64,000 bases of DNA from Amycolatopsis nigrescens CSC17Ta-90 (GTDB taxonomy: Bacteria > Actinomycetota > Actinomycetes > Mycobacteriales > Pseudonocardiaceae), in NCBI RefSeq assembly GCF_000384315.1, contig NZ_ARVW01000001.1, forward strand, positions 8,973,001 through 9,037,000. The letters are read 5' to 3'. This document shows, in pieces, positions 12,701 to 21,615 of this stretch (position 1 is the first letter of the stretch; each line of letters begins with the position of its first letter). A program made the translations under genes and the position numbers. The notes below the pieces were generated by a model. It worked only from the letters and a program-made list of their open reading frames with translations. It ran no database searches and was not told the origin of the DNA.

Positions 12701-13603
12701 TTGACCGACCTGGTCATCCGCTCGCTCACCGCGGGCGAGGAACCCCTGTTCGATTCCCTGCCGGACCCCGGCCTGGTGGGCTTTGCCGCGTTCGGCGACA
12801 GCTTCGCCGATATGGCCGCCAAAGGCGCGTACCGGCCCGAATGGCTCTGGGTCGCGCTGCGCGACGGCGTGGTCGTCGCCCGCGCAGGCTGGTGGGGCGG
12901 CCCGGAGGACGAACGGCCGCTGGCGCTGGACTGGTTCGACTTCACCGATTTCGACGCCGCCGTGCGGCTGCTGCGCACCGCGCCCCTGCACACCGAGTAC
13001 CGGCTCCGGCTGCCACCGGACTGGCGCGGACAACCCGCCGTCGCCGCCGCGGCCGATGCCAGGATCGATGCGGCCGTCGCCGCCGGGCTCAAACCACTGG
13101 TCGAGCGCAACTACTACCGGTGGACCGCGGATCTCGGCCTGCCAGCGCGGCCCGGCCGGCTCGTCTTCCGGCCGGAACCGGACGACGAGGTGATCCTCGA
13201 TCTGTTCCGCCGGATCCACCAGGGCACCCTGGACGCGCATGCCCGCCGGGTCACCGCGGAGTCCGGTCTGGAGGCCGCGGCCCAGGAGGACCTGGACCAC
13301 CTCCGCTGGATGCCCAGTCCCCGCGAATGGTGGCGGCTCGGCTACACCGCGGCAGGCGAGCTGGTCGGCCTGGCCGCGCCCTGCTACCACTACAAGGACC
13401 CGGTGATCGGCTACATCGGCGTGGTACCGGAACAACGCGGCCACGGCTACGCCTACGACCTGCTGGTGGAGGCGACGCACCTGCTCGCCGGGCAGGGCAT
13501 GGACCGGATCGTGGCCGGCACCGACGTGACCAACACCCCGATGGCGGCGCATTTCGCCAAGGCCGGCTACCCGATCGCCCAACACCACATCGACCTGGCC
13601 TGA
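12701..13603 (+). CDS. GNAT-family N-acetyltransferase
   Basis: A 300-aa protein with one clear GNAT acetyl-CoA domain in its C-terminal half: GVVPEQRGHGYAYDLL is the acetyl-CoA pyrophosphate loop (R/QxxGxG/A), followed by TNTPMAAHFAKAGY. The N-terminal half (about 1-150) is probably a second, degenerate GNAT fold, as in mycothiol-synthase-like double GNATs, but this is inference. The start is TTG 12701 with GGAAGGA seven bases upstream. The substrate is unknown. The stop TGA is followed after one base by a family A palindrome. Confidence 0.8.
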   Translation: MTDLVIRSLTAGEEPLFDSLPDPGLVGFAAFGDSFADMAAKGAYRPEWLWVALRDGVVVARAGWWGGPEDERPLALDWFDFTDFDAAVRLLRTAPLHTEYRLRLPPDWRGQPAVAAAADARIDAAVAAGLKPLVERNYYRWTADLGLPARPGRLVFRPEPDDEVILDLFRRIHQGTLDAHARRVTAESGLEAAAQEDLDHLRWMPSPREWWRLGYTAAGELVGLAAPCYHYKDPVIGYIGVVPEQRGHGYAYDLLVEATHLLAGQGMDRIVAGTDVTNTPMAAHFAKAGYPIAQHHIDLA

Positions 13604-13604
13604 C

Positions 13605-13650
13605 CTCGTGAGTGAAAAGTGTTGCTGGGACAACACTTTTCACTCACGAC
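13605..13650. repeat. Stop-linked palindrome, copy 2 (family A)
   Basis: Same 20-nt left arm CTCGTGAGTGAAAAGTGTTG and a right arm differing only at the last base. The loop CTGGGA is the reverse complement of the copy 1 loop, so this copy is the same element in inverted orientation. It begins one base after the TGA of the acetyltransferase gene (13601-13603) and lies between convergent genes. Confidence 0.87.
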
Positions 13651-13672
13651 GGCTGACCTGGGGAAACGCGGC

Positions 13673-14035
13673 TCAGGGCAGGGGGCGGCGGCCGGCGAAG
13701 CCGAGATCCGCCCGGTGGTACCAGGAAAGCGTGCGGTCACCTTCGATCCAGCACAGCAGCACCGGGACCCCGTCCAGCTCGGCCGGGAAGTCGATCAGCA
13801 GCGGGGCGAATCCCTTGAGCTCGGCACCGGTCTGCTGCACGCTCGCCATCAGCTCGTCCAGCCTGGCCTGCGCCGCCTTCAGCTCCGGCAGCCCGCCCAG
13901 CCCGGTCTGCGGCCCGCCGGGCGCCAATGACGCGGCCAGCTCCGCCGCGTCGGCGCGGATGGCGAGCAGTTCGTCGAGTACCGGCATCAGCCGCTCGAGC
14001 TCGTCCCGCGCCTCCGCCACCGTGAACAGTCCCAT
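13673..14035 (-). CDS. DUF2203 family protein
   Basis: A 120-aa helical protein matching the DUF2203 pattern: N-terminal FTVAEARDELERLMPVL, a central helix pair, and the typical end with GVPVLLCWIEGD and WYHRADLGFAGRRPL. The family's function is unknown. The start is the ATG at 14035 preceded by a G-rich stretch (GGGTCGGGGGC); a longer frame to 14059 has no better site. It lies 10 bp downstream of the HTH regulator gene on the same strand and is probably co-transcribed with it. Confidence 0.8.
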   Translation of the reverse strand: MGLFTVAEARDELERLMPVLDELLAIRADAAELAASLAPGGPQTGLGGLPELKAAQARLDELMASVQQTGAELKGFAPLLIDFPAELDGVPVLLCWIEGDRTLSWYHRADLGFAGRRPLP

Positions 14036-14045
14036 GCCCCCGACC

Positions 14046-14582
14046 CTAGTCAGCCGCACCGGGCTGTTCGATCAGGCTCCAGAGGTAGGACAGCCTCCTG
14101 CCGCCGGGTTCCGAACGCGCCAGGAACTCGTCGATCAGCGCGTCCAGCCGCTCGTTCAGCTCCGCCTCGGACCGCTCGCTCAGCCGCAGCACACCGCGGC
14201 CGGTCCGGCGTACCGCGCCGGGTCCGCCGGACAGCAGCTCCGCCCGGTGTGCGTCCACTGTGGCCAGCTCGACCTGCGCGGTCAGCACCGGCTCGCCGGC
14301 GTGCCCGAGGTCGAGCCGCCAGGTACGGCCGGTCGCCCGGTACGGCCGCTCCCACGCGCCGTGGTCGCCCTGCCTCGGCGGTTCCGCGGCCAGGAACCCC
14401 GCGTCCGCCAGCGCGCGCACCCGCCGGAGCACGGTCGCCGGCGACACCCCGAGCCGCCGCGCGAGCTGCTGGTTGGTGCACGCGGAATCCAGGCACAGCC
14501 GGAGAATGCGCCAGCTCAGCGGATGCGACAGTGCGCGCAGGTCGGCGTCGCTGGCCCGGCGGGGCGTCGAGTCGGTCACCAC
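14046..14582 (-). CDS. Winged-helix (ArsR-like) transcriptional regulator
   Basis: A 178-aa protein with an N-terminal winged helix (about 15-85): LSHPLSWRILRLC, then recognition region NQQLARRLGVSPATVLRRV and wing FLAAEPPR. The C-terminal part is probably for dimer or ligand contact and ends with SYLWSLIEQPG. The start is one of two adjacent GTG codons (14582 or 14579). It is divergent from the epoxide-hydrolase-like gene with only 29 bp between starts, so it very likely controls that gene and itself. Confidence 0.8.
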   Translation of the reverse strand: MVTDSTPRRASDADLRALSHPLSWRILRLCLDSACTNQQLARRLGVSPATVLRRVRALADAGFLAAEPPRQGDHGAWERPYRATGRTWRLDLGHAGEPVLTAQVELATVDAHRAELLSGGPGAVRRTGRGVLRLSERSEAELNERLDALIDEFLARSEPGGRRLSYLWSLIEQPGAAD

Positions 14583-14611
14583 CGAAAGGATAGGCGTATT
14601 ACAGTCGCCCG
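14583..14611. promoter_or_regulatory. Compact divergent promoter, probably leaderless on both sides
   Basis: Only 29 bp separate the divergent starts at 14582 and 14612. On the plus strand TATTAC lies 9 bp before GTG 14612; on the minus strand TATCCT lies 5 bp before the GTG at 14582. Neither start has a Shine-Dalgarno sequence. This fits leaderless mRNAs whose -10 boxes share the gap. Confidence 0.45.
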
Positions 14612-15457
14612 GTGATCGAACAGTTCAGCGTGCCCACCGCGGCCGGCTCCTTCGACGTGATCGCGGCCGGGCCGCAGGACGGCCGCGGCGTGCTGCTGCT
14701 GCATGGCTTTCCCGAAGCGGCGACCGAATGGGCCTACCCGGTGGCCGTGCTCGGCGGCTCCGGCTACCGGGCGGTCGCGCCGGACCAGCGCGGCTACTCC
14801 CCCCAGGTGCGCCCCGAGCGGGTGTCGGACTACCGGATCGAAGAGCTGACCGCCGACGTGCTCGCGGTCGCCGACCAGCTCGGCTGGTCCCGCTTCGACC
14901 TGGTCGGCCACGACTGGGGCGCCATCGTCGGCTGGATCACCGCCGCCGAGCACCCGGACCGGGTGCGCACGCTCACCGCGGTCTCCGTCCCGCATCCCGG
15001 CGCCTTCGCCAAGGCCCTGCGCGAGGATCCCGAGCAGCAGCAACGTTCCGCGTACCTGGAGACGCTGCGGCAGACCAGGACCGCGGAGCGGGCGCTGCTG
15101 GACAACGACGCGGAGAACCTGCGGCGGATCTACGACTGGAAGGTGCCGCCGTCCCACATCGACGACTACGTGCGGCGGCTCAGCGAACCGGGCGCGCTGA
15201 CCGCCGCGCTGAACTGGTACCGCGCGAACCGGCATCTCGGCAGGGTGGATCGGGTCGAAGTGCCGACCATGTACGTGTGGAGCACCGAGGACACCGCGAT
15301 CGGCTCCACCGCGGCACTGGACACCGAGCACTGGGTGAGCGGGCCGTACCGGTTCGAAATGCTGGAGGACGTCTCGCACTGGGTGCCCGAAGAGGCACCC
15401 GAGGAGTTCACCGCCCTCCTGCTCGATCATCTGTCGAGCCACAAAGGGACGCGCTGA
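14612..15457 (+). CDS. Alpha/beta hydrolase, epoxide hydrolase-like
   Basis: A 281-aa alpha/beta-hydrolase. HGFPEAATEW is the oxyanion HGxP motif, GHDWGAIVGW holds the nucleophilic Asp (Asp rather than Ser, as in epoxide hydrolases and haloalkane dehalogenases), and DVSHWVPEEAPEEF carries the catalytic His. Cap-domain residues lie between about 130 and 215. The reaction is probably epoxide hydrolysis through an ester intermediate; substrate unknown. The start is GTG 14612 without a ribosome site, probably leaderless. It is divergent from the winged-helix regulator. Confidence 0.88.
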   Translation: MIEQFSVPTAAGSFDVIAAGPQDGRGVLLLHGFPEAATEWAYPVAVLGGSGYRAVAPDQRGYSPQVRPERVSDYRIEELTADVLAVADQLGWSRFDLVGHDWGAIVGWITAAEHPDRVRTLTAVSVPHPGAFAKALREDPEQQQRSAYLETLRQTRTAERALLDNDAENLRRIYDWKVPPSHIDDYVRRLSEPGALTAALNWYRANRHLGRVDRVEVPTMYVWSTEDTAIGSTAALDTEHWVSGPYRFEMLEDVSHWVPEEAPEEFTALLLDHLSSHKGTR

Positions 15458-15521
15458 ACCGAGCGCGCACCCCCTGTTTGGAGGTTGCGCGACCGGTGAT
15501 CAGTAGGCCAGGTTCTTCCCC

Positions 15522-16373
15522 GTGCAGGCAAAGCGACGCATGCTCCGGTCCGAACGGCCCTCACCGGCCTACCCCGTACGGCGGATCCGGGAAACCGTCA
15601 CCGTCACCCTCGCCCTGCTCATCGCGGGCTACCTGCTGCTCTACAGCATCGAGCCCTCCCGCCGGTTCGCCGAACGCCACCTGGTCAAGCTGAACGACTG
15701 GTCCCCCACCGTGCTGCTGGCGATGCTGCTGGTGCTCGCCATCTTCGCCGTGCACGGCCTCGGCAGGCAGCTGCGGGCGACGCACACCGCGCTGACCGCG
15801 CGCCAGGACGACGGCACCGCGTCACATCTGGCCGAGGTGCTGAACAACCTGCGCACGGTCTCCGCGCGCGGGCGCCGCCGCGACCGTCGGCTGGAGGTGC
15901 TCGGGCTGACCATGGACACCACCTGGCCGCAGCTGGCCGCCTGGCTGACCTCGCACAACCCGCCGACGCACTGGACGATCACGCTCTACTGCCTCGACCC
16001 CGGCTTCATCTCCGGCTCGGCCGATCTCCCGCCGGACTGGGCGACCGAGGCGACCCGGACCAGGCAGAGCGTCCAGGCGCTGCTGACCGGTGAGGCCGCG
16101 GCACTGGAACGGCGCCGGGTCACCGTCGAACTGCGGTCCTACGCCTGCCTGCCGGTGGTGCACGGATTCCGGTTCGGCGACGGCGACCTGTTCATTTCTT
16201 ACACACAATGGAGCGAGGCCGGTGAAACCCGGCCATTCGATTTCTACGAGCGGATCACCCCGTACGACACTTCGGCCCGCGCGAACCACTACCGCGATCT
16301 TTTCGACAATTGGCTCGGCCGGGTCGCACGCAGAACGGACCGGACGGCAGCGGTGCCCGAGGATCCGGGCTAA
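15522..16373 (+). CDS. Two-helix membrane protein of unknown function
   Basis: A 283-aa protein I cannot assign to a named family. It has a basic N-terminus, two membrane helices (about 26-46 and 64-82) and then a soluble cytoplasmic domain (about 95-275) with a basic stretch RGRRRDRR, HWTITLYCLDP and FRFGDGDLFISYTQW. The soluble part resembles phospholipase-D-like or effector-sensing domains placed after HTH domains in some actinobacterial regulators, but no catalytic motif is visible. GTG 15522 is used; ATG 15540 is an alternative. Its stop overlaps the convergent MarR gene by 4 bp. Confidence 0.7.
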   Translation: MQAKRRMLRSERPSPAYPVRRIRETVTVTLALLIAGYLLLYSIEPSRRFAERHLVKLNDWSPTVLLAMLLVLAIFAVHGLGRQLRATHTALTARQDDGTASHLAEVLNNLRTVSARGRRRDRRLEVLGLTMDTTWPQLAAWLTSHNPPTHWTITLYCLDPGFISGSADLPPDWATEATRTRQSVQALLTGEAAALERRRVTVELRSYACLPVVHGFRFGDGDLFISYTQWSEAGETRPFDFYERITPYDTSARANHYRDLFDNWLGRVARRTDRTAAVPEDPG

Positions 16374-16936
16374 CGCGCACCGCCGCCGTGCGCGAACTGC
16401 ACCGCCTCCGCCGGTTCGGCGGCACCGGCCAGGTTGAGCGAATGTTCCAGCCTGCTCAGCAGCCGGGCCAGCTGCGCCTGCTCGGCCGTGCTCAGCTCGC
16501 CGAGCATGCGCTGTTCCTGCGCGAAATGCAGTACTGACAAGCGATCCACCAGCAGCAGGCCCTCCTCGGTGAGGGTGACGTATACGACCCGCCGGTCGGT
16601 GGTGTCGCGTTCGCGCCGCACCAGCCCGGCGGCGAGCAGCCGGTCGACCTGCTGGGTGATACCGCCGGTGGTGACCAGGTTCGTGTCGGCCAGTTCGCCC
16701 GCGGTGCACCGGTACGGCGCCCCGGCCCGGCGAAGTGAAGCCAGTACCGCAAAAGAGGAGCCGGTCAGCCCGAAGTCGGTGAACAGCCTGCCCGCCTGCG
16801 CCTGGTACCGCTGATGAGCCCGTTGCAGCCTGCCCAGCACCGCCATCGGCGCGGTGTCCAGCTCCGGGCGCTCGTAGCGCCACTGCTCGAGCATCAGGTC
16901 CACCGCGTCCGGCGACGGAGTCCCTCGCCTGGCCAC
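16370..16936 (-). CDS. MarR-family transcriptional regulator
   Basis: A 188-aa winged-helix regulator. The MarR core is visible: LTGSSFAVLASLRRAG, then CTAGELADTNLVTTGGITQQ (recognition helix) and LVRRERDTTDRRVVYVTLT (the DxRxxx wing). MarR dimers usually repress a neighbouring gene until a phenolic ligand binds. The start is GTG 16936, five bases after AGGGG; an in-frame TTG at 16954 is a weaker choice. It ends tail to tail with the membrane-protein gene; its upstream gap (16937-17153) holds its promoter but no palindrome I would defend. Confidence 0.87.
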   Translation of the reverse strand: MARRGTPSPDAVDLMLEQWRYERPELDTAPMAVLGRLQRAHQRYQAQAGRLFTDFGLTGSSFAVLASLRRAGAPYRCTAGELADTNLVTTGGITQQVDRLLAAGLVRRERDTTDRRVVYVTLTEEGLLLVDRLSVLHFAQEQRMLGELSTAEQAQLARLLSRLEHSLNLAGAAEPAEAVQFAHGGGAR

Positions 16937-17153
16937 TCGCACCCCTTTGGTCAACCGGCAACCGAGTCAGCGGGAACAATAACCCCCCTGCCGCCAATCT
17001 TGGGGACCGCCATGACCGACAAAAAGGGAATTAGGCCATTCAGCGGAACGGTTGCGGCATTTCCGCGGCAAAGCGGTTGTGCACATTTGATCACACCCCG
17101 CGATAACCACGTTCGGTGCGCGAACCGATCCGTTCCGGAATTGTCCGCCCCAC

Positions 17154-18374
17154 TCAGGCGCCGCGCGGCAGCGGCAGGTGGCTGGTGTCCGGGAACATGT
17201 TGAACGCCCGCAGCGCGGTACCCAGCTCGGCGATGTCCGAAGGGTCGGTGAGCGAACGGCCGAGCTCCTCGGAGATCCGCTTGAGCCGGTGCCGCACCGT
17301 GTTGGGGTGGCAGAACACGCGCTCCGCGGTCAGCTTCGTCGAGCCCTGGCAGTCGAACCAGGCGCGCAGGGTCAGCAGCAGCATGTTCCGGTCGTCCCCC
17401 GGCAGGTCCAGGATCGGGCGCAGGACGTGGTGGGCCAGCTGCGCGGAGGCCTCCGGCGCGCTCGCGACCAGGCCGGACAGCGGCGAGTCGTTGAACTGCA
17501 CGATGCCGGTGCTGCCCGGTGCCAGGCTGGACAGCGCGACCCTGGCCAGGTGCAGGGCGCGGGCGGTGTTGCCGAGCCCGTCGAAAACCGGGCTGACCCC
17601 GACCCGCCCGGTCACGTTCTCCTGCAGCAGCGCGATGATCACCTGCGCGGCCCGCGCCTGCCGCAGCGACACCACCCCCATCTGCAGGTCCGGGGTGAGC
17701 CGCCAGGCCGAGGCGTGGTTGCTTTCCCGGAGCCGCGCTTCGATCTGCGGCAGCGGTTCCTGGCCGAGGCTCGGTGTCTCCGCGGCCACCACCACGTAGG
17801 TGCCGTCCAGTGACAGGTCGAGCACCCTGGCGATGTCCCACAGCGTGCCCTCGGTGGCGGTCCCGCCGGCGAACAACGCCTCCACCAGAGCCAGTCGCCG
17901 GTTCTGGTTGCTCAGCATCAGTTCCGCGGTGGTGTCCCGATAGGACGTGGTCAGCGCCTCGGCGTAGTCGTCGATCAGCGCCCAGATCGCGGCGGTGGCC
18001 TCGACCAGCCCGGTCAGGTCACCGGAGCCGCCCTCCGCGGTGAGCTCGACGAACCGCTGCCACACCTCGGTCAGCCCGATCCGGTAGGCGCGCAGCAGTT
18101 CCGGCAGTGGGGCGCCCTGCACGGCGCGGGCCCGGCCGGTGCTGCTGGCCTGGGAGAGGTCGGGTGCGCCGGAGCCGCGCAGGGTGCGCATCACGTAGTC
18201 CAGGTTCGTCGCGACCGACTCGCGCAGCTCGTCGTGCGTGACGAACTGGTGGTCGCGGTACACCGGGATCTCTTCGAGGATCTGGGTGAAGGTGTTCTTG
18301 ATCATCTCGGGCATCCGCGCCTCGACCGTGGCCGCCAGCTCGGCCACCCTGGGCGTGGTCTCCTGGTAGTGCAT
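17154..18374 (-). CDS. PucR-family transcriptional regulator
   Basis: A 406-aa regulator. N-terminal helical domain (about 1-160, RsbR/PucR-type), a GGDEF-like middle (about 165-290), and a C-terminal PucR HTH (about 335-395) with TLRAWFDCQGSTKLTAERVF and CHPNTVRHRLKRI. PucR proteins often control purine or aromatic catabolism; location directly after the iorBA-like genes on the same strand suggests it controls that hydroxylase. The start is ATG 18374, six bases after GAGG; the frame is open to 18458 without a better site. The 143-bp gap to the upstream gene may hold its own promoter. Confidence 0.87.
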   Translation of the reverse strand: MHYQETTPRVAELAATVEARMPEMIKNTFTQILEEIPVYRDHQFVTHDELRESVATNLDYVMRTLRGSGAPDLSQASSTGRARAVQGAPLPELLRAYRIGLTEVWQRFVELTAEGGSGDLTGLVEATAAIWALIDDYAEALTTSYRDTTAELMLSNQNRRLALVEALFAGGTATEGTLWDIARVLDLSLDGTYVVVAAETPSLGQEPLPQIEARLRESNHASAWRLTPDLQMGVVSLRQARAAQVIIALLQENVTGRVGVSPVFDGLGNTARALHLARVALSSLAPGSTGIVQFNDSPLSGLVASAPEASAQLAHHVLRPILDLPGDDRNMLLLTLRAWFDCQGSTKLTAERVFCHPNTVRHRLKRISEELGRSLTDPSDIAELGTALRAFNMFPDTSHLPLPRGA

Positions 18375-18517
18375 CTGCGTCCTCAGGTCCTCCCCGTCGA
18401 GCCCCTGGAGGACGTCATTCAACACCAACCCGCGCGGTTCAGCCGGGCGAAACCGCACCGTTCCGCAGCTGCGGTCGCCGCCTCGGCCTCAGTTCCGCGA
18501 AAGCGGCGGCAGTCCCG

Positions 18518-18973
18518 CTACATCTTGGCCGCGGCACTCTTGATGGCCTGGCGGATGCGGAAGTAGGAGCCGCACCGGCAGACGTTCTCGATCGCGTCGA
18601 TCTCGGCGTCGGTGGGGTTCTTGGTCTTCTTCAGCAGCGCCACCGCGGCCATGATCTGGCCCGGCTGGCAGTAGCCGCACTGGGCGACGTCCTGCTCCAG
18701 CCATGCCTCCTGCACCGGATGCAGCTTGTCCCCGTCGGCGAGGCCCTCGATCGTGGTGACCTCGCGGCCGGCCACGTCGGCGACCGGGGTGACGCACGGG
18801 TTGATCGCGGCGCCGTCGAGATGGCTGGTGCAGGCCTTGCACACGTTGATCCCGCAGCCGTACTTCGGACCCCGCACGCCCAGCTTGTCCCGCAGCGCCC
18901 AGAGCAGCGGCAGGTCGGCGGGCGCGTCCACGGTGACCGGTTTCCCATTCACGGAAAAGGTGTACTGGGGCAC
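18518..18973 (-). CDS. iorA: (2Fe-2S)-binding subunit of molybdenum hydroxylase, IorA type
   Basis: A 151-aa small subunit of the xanthine-oxidase superfamily. Both iron-sulfur clusters are supported: plant-type ferredoxin ligands in [11 protein letters not shown] and a fourth Cys near residue 60 (NPCVTP), then the helical domain with [10 protein letters not shown] and NVCRCGSY. It passes electrons from the molybdenum subunit to an acceptor. GTG 18973 follows AAGGAG by six bases. It lies 30 bp after the large subunit, typical of isoquinoline 1-oxidoreductase-type pairs that have no FAD subunit. The substrate is not known; an aldehyde or N-heterocycle is likely. Confidence 0.88.
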   Translation of the reverse strand: MPQYTFSVNGKPVTVDAPADLPLLWALRDKLGVRGPKYGCGINVCKACTSHLDGAAINPCVTPVADVAGREVTTIEGLADGDKLHPVQEAWLEQDVAQCGYCQPGQIMAAVALLKKTKNPTDAEIDAIENVCRCGSYFRIRQAIKSAAAKM

Positions 18974-19003
18974 AAGACACTCCTTAACGGGGAACGGTTC
19001 GAA

Positions 19004-21259
19004 TCAGCGGGGGAAGGGTTCGAAGTCGATGTCGAAGTTGATCGGGAAGCTCCGCGGCTTCAGCCCGGTCGCCCTGGCATACGCGTTCGCGATCGCCCCA
19101 ACCGGCGCCGGCAGGCCCAGCTCCCCCGCACCACCCGGTTCCGAGTTCGCCGGCATCACCGCGATCCGCACCTCCGGCGGCGAATCCTTCTGGCGCGCGT
19201 AGTGGAACTGCGAGTAGCTGCCTTCCAGCGGCAGGCCCTTGTCGATGTGCAGCCCGGCCCGCAGGGTGGTCGAGATGGCGTCGGTCAGCCCGCCCAACAT
19301 CTGCGACTCCAGGCCGCGCGGGTTGATCGGGCGCCCGACGTCCACCGCGATCGTCGCCTTGGTGACCCGTGGCTGCTTCGGGTCCCGCGCGTCCATTTCG
19401 ACCAGGCAGGCCGTGTAGGACTTGTACTCCCCGTGCACGCCGACGCCCTGGGCGAAACCCGGGGGCATCGGCTTGCCCCACTCGCCGAGCTCGGCGACCT
19501 TGTTCAGCACCGCGAGCTGGCGCTTCTCCTTGATGAACTCGCGGCGGAAGGCCACCGGGTCCTTGCCGAGCTTCGCGGCGATCTCGTCGACCATGATCTC
19601 TTCCACGCCACGGGTGCTCGACGAGTACACCGAGCGCCAGGCCGAGGTGTGGAACTTCAGCGGGACCTCGTTGAGCAGCTGTGTGGTGACGCCGAAGTTG
19701 TACGGCGACTTCACGGTCAGCAGGAACACCGTCTGCGCGAAGCTGAGGTTCCCGGCCACCGGCAGCTCGGCGGCGGTCTTGGTGAGGATCTCGCCGAGGC
19801 CGTGGCTCCAGTCGGTCTCCACGCTGGCCACCCGGTGTTCGAAGGTGAGCACCTGCCCGAGCGCGAAGGTGGCCCGGATCTTGTGGTGGCTCGCCGCGCG
19901 GCCGCGGCCGTGGCGCATGTCGTCGATCCGGCTCCACATCAGCTTCACCGGCTTCTTCATCGCCTTCGAGATGTGCGCCGCCTCCAGCGCCGCGTCGAAG
20001 AACAGCCGTCGCCCGAACGAACCGCCGCCCTGCAGCACGTGCACGGTGACCTTGTTCTCCGGCAGGCCGATCTCGCGGGCGATGGTCTGCTTGGCCACGA
20101 TCGGCGACTTCAGCCCGGCCCAGATCTCGGCCCGGTCCTCGCGCACGTCCGCGATGGCGGAGTTCGACTCCAGCGGCGCGTGCGAGACGAAGGCGAAGTC
20201 GAACTCGCCGTCCACGTACTGGGTCAGCAACGGCGGGACCACGAACGGCAGCGCCGCGGCGCGCAGCTTCTTCTTGATGGTCTCGTTGTTCTCGCCGTCC
20301 ACGGTGCCCTTGTTCCAGGTCACCTGCAGCGCTTCCTTGGCGTCCAGCGCCTGGCCGAAGGTCTCGGCCATCACCGCCACCCCGGTCGGCACCACGGCCA
20401 GGTCGATCACCCCCGGCATCGCCCGCACCGCCGCCTCGTTCTGCACCGCCTTGACCGTGCCGTTGATCGACGGCGGCCGTCGCACCATCGTCGGCTTCGC
20501 ACTGGCGAAGTCGTAGTCCAGGGTGTACTTCTGCTGACCGGTGACCATCGCGCGCGCGTCCAGCCGCGAGGTCGGCGTGCCGACCAGCTTGTGCTCCGAC
20601 TCCGGCTTCGGCGTGACCGTCAGGTTCGGCAGCGCCGCCCTGGCCGCCTGCGGCGCGAGCGCGGCGAAGGTGGCCTTGCGCCCGTCCGGGGCGATCACCG
20701 CGCCACCGCGAGTGGCCAGCCGCTCGGCGGGCAGGTTCCACTGCTGCCCGGCGGTCGCCACCAGCCGCGCCCTGGCCGCCGCCGCGGTCTGGCGCATCGG
20801 GCCGTACAGCGAGCGGATCGTGTTGGAGCCGCCGGTGAGCTGGTTGAACAGCAGCTCCGTGCGCGCGTCGTCCAGCGCCACCTCGACCATGTCCAGCGGC
20901 AGGTCGAGTTCTTCGGCGACCAGCATCGCGATCGCGGTGGTGATGCCCTGGCCGACCTCGGCCCTCGGCAGCTGCACCCGGACCTTGCCGCTCTCGGTCA
21001 CCTGCAGCACCAGCATGTTCGACGTCGGCAGGCAGGACAGGGTCAGCACGTCGCCGAGGTCGAGGATCTCCGCCGGGCCGGGCAGGGTCGGGATCACCGC
21101 CTCCGCGGCCGGTGGGGCGATGGTGTCGGCACCGAGGCTGGTGGCCACCGTCAGCGTCGGCGCGGCCACCAGGAAGGTCAGGAACTTCCGGCGGCCGAGC
21201 GGGGCCCGCTCCTCGGGAACCTCGTCCTGGCTACCGGGCGTGCTGGTCGGACTAACCAT
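19004..21259 (-). CDS. iorB: Molybdopterin-binding large subunit, IorB type, Tat-exported
   Basis: A 751-aa xanthine dehydrogenase-family molybdopterin subunit of the isoquinoline 1-oxidoreductase beta type. The N-terminus carries a Tat signal (GRRKFLTFLVAAPTLTV, about 23-40) ending near PPAAEA. Later motifs include PRAEVGQGITTAIAML, GGSFGRRLFFDAALEA and a C-terminal EVGxGELGLPAP-like stretch GGAGELGLPAPVGAI, where the active-site Glu is expected. The holoenzyme is therefore folded with cofactor and exported with IorA bound to it. The start is ATG 21259 after GGAAAGGG. It is first in an iorB-iorA-pucR order. No XdhC-type Mo-insertion factor is in the window. Confidence 0.9.
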   Translation of the reverse strand: MVSPTSTPGSQDEVPEERAPLGRRKFLTFLVAAPTLTVATSLGADTIAPPAAEAVIPTLPGPAEILDLGDVLTLSCLPTSNMLVLQVTESGKVRVQLPRAEVGQGITTAIAMLVAEELDLPLDMVEVALDDARTELLFNQLTGGSNTIRSLYGPMRQTAAAARARLVATAGQQWNLPAERLATRGGAVIAPDGRKATFAALAPQAARAALPNLTVTPKPESEHKLVGTPTSRLDARAMVTGQQKYTLDYDFASAKPTMVRRPPSINGTVKAVQNEAAVRAMPGVIDLAVVPTGVAVMAETFGQALDAKEALQVTWNKGTVDGENNETIKKKLRAAALPFVVPPLLTQYVDGEFDFAFVSHAPLESNSAIADVREDRAEIWAGLKSPIVAKQTIAREIGLPENKVTVHVLQGGGSFGRRLFFDAALEAAHISKAMKKPVKLMWSRIDDMRHGRGRAASHHKIRATFALGQVLTFEHRVASVETDWSHGLGEILTKTAAELPVAGNLSFAQTVFLLTVKSPYNFGVTTQLLNEVPLKFHTSAWRSVYSSSTRGVEEIMVDEIAAKLGKDPVAFRREFIKEKRQLAVLNKVAELGEWGKPMPPGFAQGVGVHGEYKSYTACLVEMDARDPKQPRVTKATIAVDVGRPINPRGLESQMLGGLTDAISTTLRAGLHIDKGLPLEGSYSQFHYARQKDSPPEVRIAVMPANSEPGGAGELGLPAPVGAIANAYARATGLKPRSFPINFDIDFEPFPR

Positions 21260-21615
21260 CGAAATCCCTTTCCTGGCCTCGGCGATGAGGGGGCGAGCGA
21301 GTTACCGCGAGCTCGGGGCGCGATGACCCGGTGACTCTAAGCAGCACGGGGAAATCCGGTCAACGATCTGTAGTCGTGGCGGGCTATTCGTGTGACGGGG
21401 TGACAATCGGCGGCGGAAAATGTGTGCCGCGACACAGTGGCACATGGTGGCACACGGCCGTACGCGTGCTAGGCGGTCCGGCCCTGAGCCGGCCGCCATC
21501 CGGAGCAGAGCCCGCAGGTTCTTCCAGCCGGAACGGTCCGGGTGACCGGCTAGGGTGCTCAGGACCGCCCCGGATCGGATGGCGCCTGCGTGCGCGGGAA
21601 CGGAGCTGAGACAGG
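21260..21615. other. 356-bp intergenic promoter region
   Basis: Gap between the divergent iorB and glycerate kinase genes; no supportable ORF. It must hold both promoters. TGGCACA occurs twice 10 bp apart (21436-21442 and 21446-21452), and a TGTGCC at 21421-21426 is in inverse orientation to these, so a small operator is possible. I see no terminator or riboswitch here. Confidence 0.5.
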
